NCBI GenBank assembly: GCA_030696435.1
Contig: JAUYSF010000192.1
Coordinates: forward strand, 1-11,928
From: Desulfoprunum sp.
Lineage (GTDB): Bacteria > Desulfobacterota > Desulfobulbia > Desulfobulbales > Desulfocapsaceae
Direction: 5' to 3'
Length of the DNA stretch: 11,928 nt
Shown: positions 7,193 through 11,928 of the stretch, piece by piece
Position numbering within the stretch: position 1 is the first letter of the stretch
How the letters are laid out: each line of letters begins with the position of its first letter
The notes under the pieces: model-generated
Database searches by the model: none
Told to the model about the DNA's origin: nothing
What the model saw: only the letters and a program-made list of their open reading frames with translations
Program-made: the position numbers and the translations under genes

Positions 7193-8206
7193 TCATCCGT
7201 TCATTCCCGCCCGAACCTGGACCAGTTCGGCCATGATGCTGAGGGCTATCTCCTCCGGGGTATCCGCCCCGATGGCAAGGCCGATGGGACAATGCACCCG
7301 CGCCAGATCCACCTCGGTGAAGCCTGCACTGCGGAGCGAATCATAGACGGCCTCTCGTTTTTTCCGGCTGCCGATCATGCCGATATATCCGGAGCCGGTG
7401 CGCAGGGCCTGGGCCAGCACCTCCCGGTCATGGAGGTGGCCGCGGGTGACGATGATCACATAATCGTCTGGTCCAAGATCGTTCAGGCAAGCGGCGAAGG
7501 AGTCAAGAACCCGGACTTCCCGGGCCTCGGGATAGCGATCGGTGTTGGCAAACTCCTGCCGATCATCCATGACTACCACCTCAAACCCGACGAAGGCGGC
7601 GATCCTGGCCGTGGCCAGGGCCACGTGTCCGGCACCCGCCAGGTGGACCCGCCCCGGGTATACCAGCGGTTCGACGAACACCTCCCGGCCTTGATGCTCG
7701 ATTAGAAACGGCGCCCTTCGGCTCTTACGGAGGATCTCCGCCAGCAGCTCTGCGGGTACATCACCGTCTTCCTCGGAATCCAGGAAGAGCAACCGGGGCG
7801 GTACGCCATCTTGGGGTAATAGGGTCAGCAGCATTGGTCGTTTGCCCCGGATGAATTCTCTGCGCATCTGTTGAAACAGCTCAAGCATAACGGGTTCCAC
7901 GCGATGCAGCAGTACCGATACCGAACCGCCGCAGACCATGCCTTGCTCGGCGGCGGAGGTGGCATTCAGGGCAAAATTCAGCACGGCAAAGGAGGGTGGG
8001 CCTTGAAAAAGCTCCCTGGCCTTCACCTGGCAGTCCCCTTCCAGAGCGCCGCCGCCGACACTGCCGGCAATAGTACCGTCGGCCAGGACGAGCATCCGCG
8101 CGCCCGAGGTCCTGGGTGCCGAGCCGAGGTTGCGGACAATGGCACAGAGCACCACCGCTTGTCCCTGTTCCAGGGTATTGATAAGTTGATCAAGAATATG
8201 CTGCAT
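7193..8206 (-). CDS. xdhC: XdhC-family molybdenum hydroxylase maturation factor
   Basis: A 337-residue protein with both domains of the XdhC/CoxI family. The N-terminal part has NLGSAPRTSGARMLV (residues 26-40), the glycine-rich GTIAGSVGGGALEGDC (44-59) and MVCGGSVSVLL (90-100) with conserved Cys92. The C-terminal Rossmann domain has HLAGAGHVA (188-196), an acidic strand end VVMDDR (211-216), GYIGMIGSRKK (273-283) and HCPIGLAIGADTPEEIA (305-321). Family members bind the molybdenum cofactor and help insert its sulfurated form into xanthine dehydrogenase or aldehyde oxidoreductases. The start at 8206 is chosen because AAAGGAG precedes it; a longer in-frame start at 8275 would lie mostly inside the upstream gene. 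It overlaps that gene by 17 bases, so the two are probably coupled. No Mo-hydroxylase structural gene is in the window. No clear terminator was found after its stop codon. Confidence 0.9.
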   Translation of the reverse strand: MQHILDQLINTLEQGQAVVLCAIVRNLGSAPRTSGARMLVLADGTIAGSVGGGALEGDCQVKARELFQGPPSFAVLNFALNATSAAEQGMVCGGSVSVLLHRVEPVMLELFQQMRREFIRGKRPMLLTLLPQDGVPPRLLFLDSEEDGDVPAELLAEILRKSRRAPFLIEHQGREVFVEPLVYPGRVHLAGAGHVALATARIAAFVGFEVVVMDDRQEFANTDRYPEAREVRVLDSFAACLNDLGPDDYVIIVTRGHLHDREVLAQALRTGSGYIGMIGSRKKREAVYDSLRSAGFTEVDLARVHCPIGLAIGADTPEEIALSIMAELVQVRAGMNG

Positions 8207-10856
8207 ACACTTCTCCTTTATTGCGTTGATCAAGGATGGTTCGTTTGACCGTATGGGTGGCAGCAAAGCTCGCAACCCTACGAATCATCCCGATTAGTAT
8301 CTTGCCGCCGGCAAAACTCTCTCGAACGGCCGGAAGCTGTAAGAGCATCCGGCGGATTTCCTCTTCGATGGGACTTTTTCCCGGAACAGCCACAAAATCC
8401 ACCTGCAGCCGGTCCATACCGTCTTGCGCCATGGTCACGCGGTAATCAAGCAGACCGGGGATCCGGAACAGCAGGTCGTCCAGATCCTGGCTGTACAGGA
8501 GACCGCCGCCCGGCAGCAGGCAGCCGGCTAGACGGCCACGGATAGTAGTTAGTCGGGCGGTCACCCCGCCGCAAGGGCAGGGAGAGCGGTCGAGAGTGGC
8601 CATATCTCCGGTCCGGTAGCGGATGAGCGGCATGGCCTTACGGCCAAGCGTTGTCAGAACCACCTCACCGGCCTCACCCTCAGAAAGGATATTGCCGGTG
8701 CATGGATCCACAATCTCCACTAACAGTTCCGATTCGCGGATATGGCAGCCTTTATGGGCCGAGCATTCCACCGCGCCGCCGAGGCCGGATTCCGTCGCCC
8801 CGTAATGAAGAAAGGTCTCGCAGCCGCAGGCCGCCTCGATACGGCTACGCAAGGCCGGTGCGGCATAATCGGAACAGAGGAGCATTGATTTCAGCAGACC
8901 CGGTCCGATTTCCTCGGCCAGGGCCAGCAGATGCTGGGGCAGGCCGACCACACAGGTCAGCCGCTGCTGGCGAATGATCCCGGCTATATCCGTTGCCGAC
9001 TCCGGCGGCCACATGCCGCGGGCCTCTATCCCTCCACCCTGCAGAGCCCGGATAAGCAGGTCGCCGACACTGTCCGGCTGGGCAAAAGGGAGCAGCACCA
9101 GCAGCCGGTCATCGTTGCCAACGAGGCTGTGCATGCCGTGGAGAAAGAACTCCGAGGTGGCGGCCAGATCGGCTGCCGTGAACGACAAACGTTTGGGAAC
9201 TCCGGTGCTGCCCGAGGTCTGCAAGGTAATGACCCGGTGCACCAGACTTTGGGAGACCGAGAGCAGACGATGGCCCTGACTGGCAATATCGCTGCCGGTG
9301 AGCAGCGGCAGCCGGGCCAGGTCGGCAAGGGTCAGCAGGGAGTTCGGCTCCAGTCCGGCGAGGCGCTCCCGGTACAACGGACTGTTTGCTCTGGCATGAC
9401 GGATTGTCCGTCGCAGCGCCTCCAGCTGAGAGCGTTCCAGCTCATCCCGGCAGAGCGGCGTACCGATGCCGAGCCGTGCTGCCACCAGGCCATCGACCGG
9501 GGTTCGCTTTATTGCCGTTGCTTGCGGGCGACGGGAACGGTTCAGGCTCCGGCCGTCTCGGGCGGTCAGGTTGAAGCTGCAGAAGGGGATGAGGCGGCCA
9601 TCGGGTTGGGCGACATGGATGCAGCAGCCCTTAAGCCGCTCAAGATTCAGACTCCAAGCGTCCTGAAAGGCCATGGCCGAGATGGAAAAGGTATGGCTGC
9701 GGGCCCGGCGCAGGAAATGGTCGAGATCATTGTCCGGTTCGGAACCGGCTGTATCGCTGCTCTCCTGTGCCCTCCCCCATTGCCGGGCGGTGATGGCGAT
9801 GGAAGTCAGCGCCCCTTCCTCGGCAGGCTTTGGCGTGCAGTCACAGCTGGTGCTGCCGAGCCGCTGCAGCCGACCGTCCTCTTGCACCAGGTATTTGGCC
9901 GAAAACGAACAGAGGGCATGCTCGCAGCCCGGCGGCCGAAAATCGTCCAGGTTGAGGAGCCCCTGGCTCTGGTTGCAAAGGCCGCTCATAATTTCGGGAA
10001 GGGTCACATGGTCGGGGCGAAAAGTTGCCGGAAATCGACCCAAATAGCTCATCGGCTGAAAATGGACACCGCGCACATGGGGTTGTCGGTCGAGGCCGAA
10101 GCGCACCACCTCCCAGAGCTGATCGGTATTGACGCCACGCGCCACCGTCGGTACCAGGACAATGCCCAGTCCGGCCGCAGCCAGATTGTCGATGGCCCGC
10201 CGTTTTTCGGCAAGCAACTTGCGACCGCGCAGGGTGGCAAAGACCTCGTCGCGCACCCCGTCAAACTGGAGAAAGACCGAGGAGAGCCCCTCGTCGCGCA
10301 GTCTTACGGCAAGTTCCGGGTCGCTCGCAAAGGCGAGCCCGTTACTGTTCAGTTGAATGAAGGTGAAACCGGCCTTTCTGGCCGATCCGACGATTTGGGG
10401 GAGATCGGGACGAATGGTCGGCTCGCCGCCGGAGAGCTGCAGGTTGCAGCCGCCGGTCTGGGTTATGATGCGGGCAAACATCAGGTCCAATGTTGCCGGA
10501 TCGGGATCTGCCATGGAGCCGCCGCTGTCGGCAAAACAGACGGGGCAGCCCAGATTGCACCGGGAAGTGATCTCAACAAGGGCGGTGCAGGTCCGCTGGC
10601 CATGGTCCTCGCACAGGCCGCAGTCGAGCGGACAGCCCCGGCCTGTCGGCCTGCGGCTGCCGCCGGAGAAGGGCAGTTTGGGACGGAACCAGGAAAGAAA
10701 GGGCGGTTCACCCCGCCACACCGTGGCCGAAAACGAGCCGTGTTCCGGACACGTCTTCTCCAGCCGGACGACGTCCCCATCGCCGACCAGTCGTCCGGTC
10801 AGGCGCTTAAGACATTCCGGACAGACGCTTTCTACCTGACCAAGGAATTTAATCAT
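8190..10856 (-). CDS. Fusion of a radical SAM protein (TrsS-like/MJ0619-like) with an AMP-dependent CoA ligase (DVU_1553-like)
   Basis: An 888-residue protein with two enzymes in one chain. The N-terminus has a zinc-ribbon-like start (Cys12/Cys15, Cys36/His39) and then GCPLDCGLCEDHGQRTC (residues 74-90). The radical SAM motif CNLGCPVC follows (Cys100, Cys104, Cys107), with SGGEP at 142-146. This pattern is typical of the group containing the MJ0619-type pterin methylase. More cysteines follow at 311, 316, 338, 340, 411, 412 and 426. After a short Arg/Lys-rich linker (about 440-452) comes a phenylacetate-CoA-ligase-like domain: ATP loop TSGSTGVPKR (547-556), YGATESG (685-691), YRTGD (747-751), CPCGG (760-764) and a C-terminal catalytic Lys candidate in TVKRT (Lys871). 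I recall close homologues as two separate genes near XdhC, named TrsS and DVU_1553 family; some TrsS members are called selenoproteins, but no UGA interrupts this frame. The ATG at 10856 overlaps the upstream stop by 8 bases. Substrates are unknown. Confidence 0.88.
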   Translation of the reverse strand: MIKFLGQVESVCPECLKRLTGRLVGDGDVVRLEKTCPEHGSFSATVWRGEPPFLSWFRPKLPFSGGSRRPTGRGCPLDCGLCEDHGQRTCTALVEITSRCNLGCPVCFADSGGSMADPDPATLDLMFARIITQTGGCNLQLSGGEPTIRPDLPQIVGSARKAGFTFIQLNSNGLAFASDPELAVRLRDEGLSSVFLQFDGVRDEVFATLRGRKLLAEKRRAIDNLAAAGLGIVLVPTVARGVNTDQLWEVVRFGLDRQPHVRGVHFQPMSYLGRFPATFRPDHVTLPEIMSGLCNQSQGLLNLDDFRPPGCEHALCSFSAKYLVQEDGRLQRLGSTSCDCTPKPAEEGALTSIAITARQWGRAQESSDTAGSEPDNDLDHFLRRARSHTFSISAMAFQDAWSLNLERLKGCCIHVAQPDGRLIPFCSFNLTARDGRSLNRSRRPQATAIKRTPVDGLVAARLGIGTPLCRDELERSQLEALRRTIRHARANSPLYRERLAGLEPNSLLTLADLARLPLLTGSDIASQGHRLLSVSQSLVHRVITLQTSGSTGVPKRLSFTAADLAATSEFFLHGMHSLVGNDDRLLVLLPFAQPDSVGDLLIRALQGGGIEARGMWPPESATDIAGIIRQQRLTCVVGLPQHLLALAEEIGPGLLKSMLLCSDYAAPALRSRIEAACGCETFLHYGATESGLGGAVECSAHKGCHIRESELLVEIVDPCTGNILSEGEAGEVVLTTLGRKAMPLIRYRTGDMATLDRSPCPCGGVTARLTTIRGRLAGCLLPGGGLLYSQDLDDLLFRIPGLLDYRVTMAQDGMDRLQVDFVAVPGKSPIEEEIRRMLLQLPAVRESFAGGKILIGMIRRVASFAATHTVKRTILDQRNKGEVYAAYS

Positions 10857-11301
10857 TGCAGGCACTCGCAGGATCGAAGCCATTTTCCATGAGGATGGCC
10901 ATGGCCCGGCCAAAGCACTCGGAGACCAGACCGCCGCAGATGGCGGTGTCCGGTTGGTTGTCCTTGACGATATCGGCGCAGTTGATGCCGCCAAACCGGG
11001 ACGTGCCGTATTCTTCGAACCAGACTGCCAGTTCGGAGAGCATCAGCGGCAAGTGGTTATCGGCCTCATCATCCGCTTTTCCCTTGCCCGCATAGTAGGC
11101 GATAAGACAGGCCGCCCCGGTCAGGGCGCCGCAGGTCCCGCGGGTATCGTAAATGCCATGGCACAGCCCCGACATGGCCCGAATCAGGCCGGGGTTGCTT
11201 TGCCCCTGCAGGTCGAGAGCCAGCTGCATGACGATCTGGCTGCAGCAGAAGCCATGGTGCGCCAGTTTCAAGATATCCAGAGCAAAATCGTTCGTGTTCA
11301 T
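10849..11301 (-). CDS. C-GCAxxG-C-C family protein (DVU_1555-like)
   Basis: A 150-residue soluble, cysteine-rich protein. The motif GTCGALTGA (residues 55-63, Cys57) with flanking Cys19-Cys20, Cys47, Cys65, Cys108, Cys122 and Cys129 matches the C_GCAxxG_C_C family, often annotated as putative redox-active or metal-binding proteins of unknown function. The FCCSQIV start (residues 18-24) and the INCADIV and ICGGLV segments near the C-terminus are also typical. The ATG at 11301 is preceded by GAGG; a TTG six codons earlier lacks this. Its last codons overlap the start of the radical SAM fusion gene by 8 bases, so translation is probably coupled. It would act in the cytoplasm, perhaps as an electron or sulfur carrier for its neighbours, but this is inference from context. 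Confidence 0.85.
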   Translation of the reverse strand: MNTNDFALDILKLAHHGFCCSQIVMQLALDLQGQSNPGLIRAMSGLCHGIYDTRGTCGALTGAACLIAYYAGKGKADDEADNHLPLMLSELAVWFEEYGTSRFGGINCADIVKDNQPDTAICGGLVSECFGRAMAILMENGFDPASACND

Positions 11302-11928
11302 ACGTGGATTTCCTCGCAATAAGCAAAAAAAGACCGGGCCGGATGGCGGCAGTGGCGGTACAGGCGGCGGTCGCCTGGTTCGGATCTCCGGTTACGGCCT
11401 GCCAGAATGCCTGCAGGGAGCCATGGGCAAAGACAAACTCGGCGGCGGTCTGGTTGAGCAGCCGGGTATGATCTTCCAGCACTTCGATACTAAATCCCGC
11501 CTCAAGGAAGAGCTCCTGCACCTCGTCCAGATCCGTAGCCTGGGAAAAACAGCACTGCACCGGCCATTTTCCGGTCCAGTCCGCTGCGTTGCCGGTTCGG
11601 GCATAGATGTCGGTCAGTGAGACGTGGGAACCGGGTCTCAGCACCCGGGCAAACTCGGCAAGTACCCCCTTCCGGTCGGTTAGATTCCAGACACATTCGC
11701 AGAGCACCATATCAAGACATGCATCCGGCAAAGGCAAATGGGCCAGATCGGCTTGGGCCACGGTCCGACTTCCCTGCCCGGCTTCCTGCAAGAGTCCCGG
11801 GTCCAGATCAAGCCCCAGTACGGTTTTAACGCCATATTCCCGCAGAATGGTCATGCTCGCGCCGGTTCCACAGCCCGCATCGAGAATGAGAGCATCCGGG
11901 GTGGGCTCAAGCAGATCGAGAATGCGTC
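11069..11928 (-). CDS. SAM-dependent class I methyltransferase (DVU_1556-like), 5' truncated by window edge
   Basis: The open frame enters from the right edge with RILDLLEPTPDALILDAGCG, continuing TGASM. DAGCGTG is motif I of Rossmann-fold methyltransferases and binds S-adenosylmethionine. GLDLDP follows with the acidic residue for the ribose. ADLAHLPLPD, then DMVLCECVWNLTDR, and FARVLRPGSHVSLTDIYAR are the later motifs of the UbiE/MenG-like subgroup. The core ends at about LFLLIARK (near 11330). Only about 35-45 N-terminal residues seem to be missing. The frame then continues without a stop for about 80 codons, running out of phase through 233 bases of the next gene to a stop at 11069. Either the C-terminus truly overlaps or a frameshift lies near the seven-base homopolymer at 11325-11331. 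It is the first visible gene of this operon. The methyl acceptor is unknown; a small molecule is likelier than protein or nucleic acid. Confidence 0.8.
   Translation of the reverse strand, partial: RILDLLEPTPDALILDAGCGTGASMTILREYGVKTVLGLDLDPGLLQEAGQGSRTVAQADLAHLPLPDACLDMVLCECVWNLTDRKGVLAEFARVLRPGSHVSLTDIYARTGNAADWTGKWPVQCCFSQATDLDEVQELFLEAGFSIEVLEDHTRLLNQTAAEFVFAHGSLQAFWQAVTGDPNQATAACTATAAIRPGLFLLIARKSTYEHERFCSGYLETGAPWLLLQPDRHAAGSRPAGAKQPRPDSGHVGAVPWHLRYPRDLRRPDRGGLSYRLLCGQGKSG

Noticed and set aside
8207..8275. Longer start for the XdhC protein
   Set aside because: The extra 23 residues lie inside the ligase coding region and do not resemble the family; the start at 8206 has a strong AAAGGAG.
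8190..10856. Selenocysteine codon in the radical SAM part
   Set aside because: Some relatives are called selenoproteins, but no in-frame TGA occurs before the terminal stop, and the motif positions carry cysteine.
8931..10892. A 653-codon open frame on the plus strand
   Set aside because: It lies opposite the radical SAM/ligase gene in GC-rich DNA, shows no recognisable motif and has no ribosome-binding site. The minus-strand frame carries full catalytic motifs.
10857..10994. Longer start for the radical SAM fusion
   Set aside because: The extra 46 residues are low-complexity, out-of-phase translation of the C-GCAxxG-C-C gene; the zinc-ribbon-like start at 10856 fits the family.

Overview
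The window looks like chromosomal DNA of an anaerobic, menaquinone-using bacterium of the former Deltaproteobacteria (Desulfobacterota, perhaps near Desulfobulbales or Desulfovibrionales). This is inferred from two gene sets. One is an EtfB-EtfA-membrane Fe-S oxidoreductase operon of the kind that links acyl-CoA oxidation to menaquinone. The other is a group resembling the Desulfovibrio vulgaris DVU_1553-DVU_1558 neighbourhood: methyltransferase, C-GCAxxG-C-C protein, radical SAM protein, AMP-dependent CoA ligase and XdhC-type factor. No rRNA, tRNA, CRISPR array or transposase was seen.

Layout. (1) 1-2321, plus strand: the 3' part of a LicA/choline-kinase-like phosphotransferase, an EamA/DMT permease that could be its LicB-like partner, and an 88-residue protein that may have a winged-helix fold. 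The permease and the small gene are AT-richer than the rest, and the unit closes with two perfect hairpins and an intrinsic terminator. (2) 2369-3058, plus strand: a single HAD-IB phosphatase. (3) 7089-3067, minus strand: promoter, etfB, etfA and a 672-residue membrane Fe-S oxidoreductase (EMO type), ending in a strong terminator. (4) 11928-7193, minus strand: an accessory operon entering from beyond the right edge, with a SAM-dependent methyltransferase (5' end missing), a C-GCAxxG-C-C protein, an 888-residue radical SAM/CoA-ligase fusion, and an XdhC-type factor. Junctions in this operon overlap.

How the genes work together. In region 3, EtfBA would collect electrons from acyl-CoA dehydrogenases and the membrane protein would pass them to menaquinone. 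In region 4, XdhC points to maturation of a molybdenum hydroxylase (aldehyde oxidoreductase type) whose structural gene is not in the window. The radical SAM half resembles the MJ0619-type pterin methylase group and is covalently joined to a phenylacetate-CoA-ligase-like domain. These, with the methyltransferase and the cysteine-rich protein, look like an uncharacterised pathway that makes or modifies a small molecule or cofactor. This cluster is the most interesting content of the window; its chemistry cannot be read from sequence alone.
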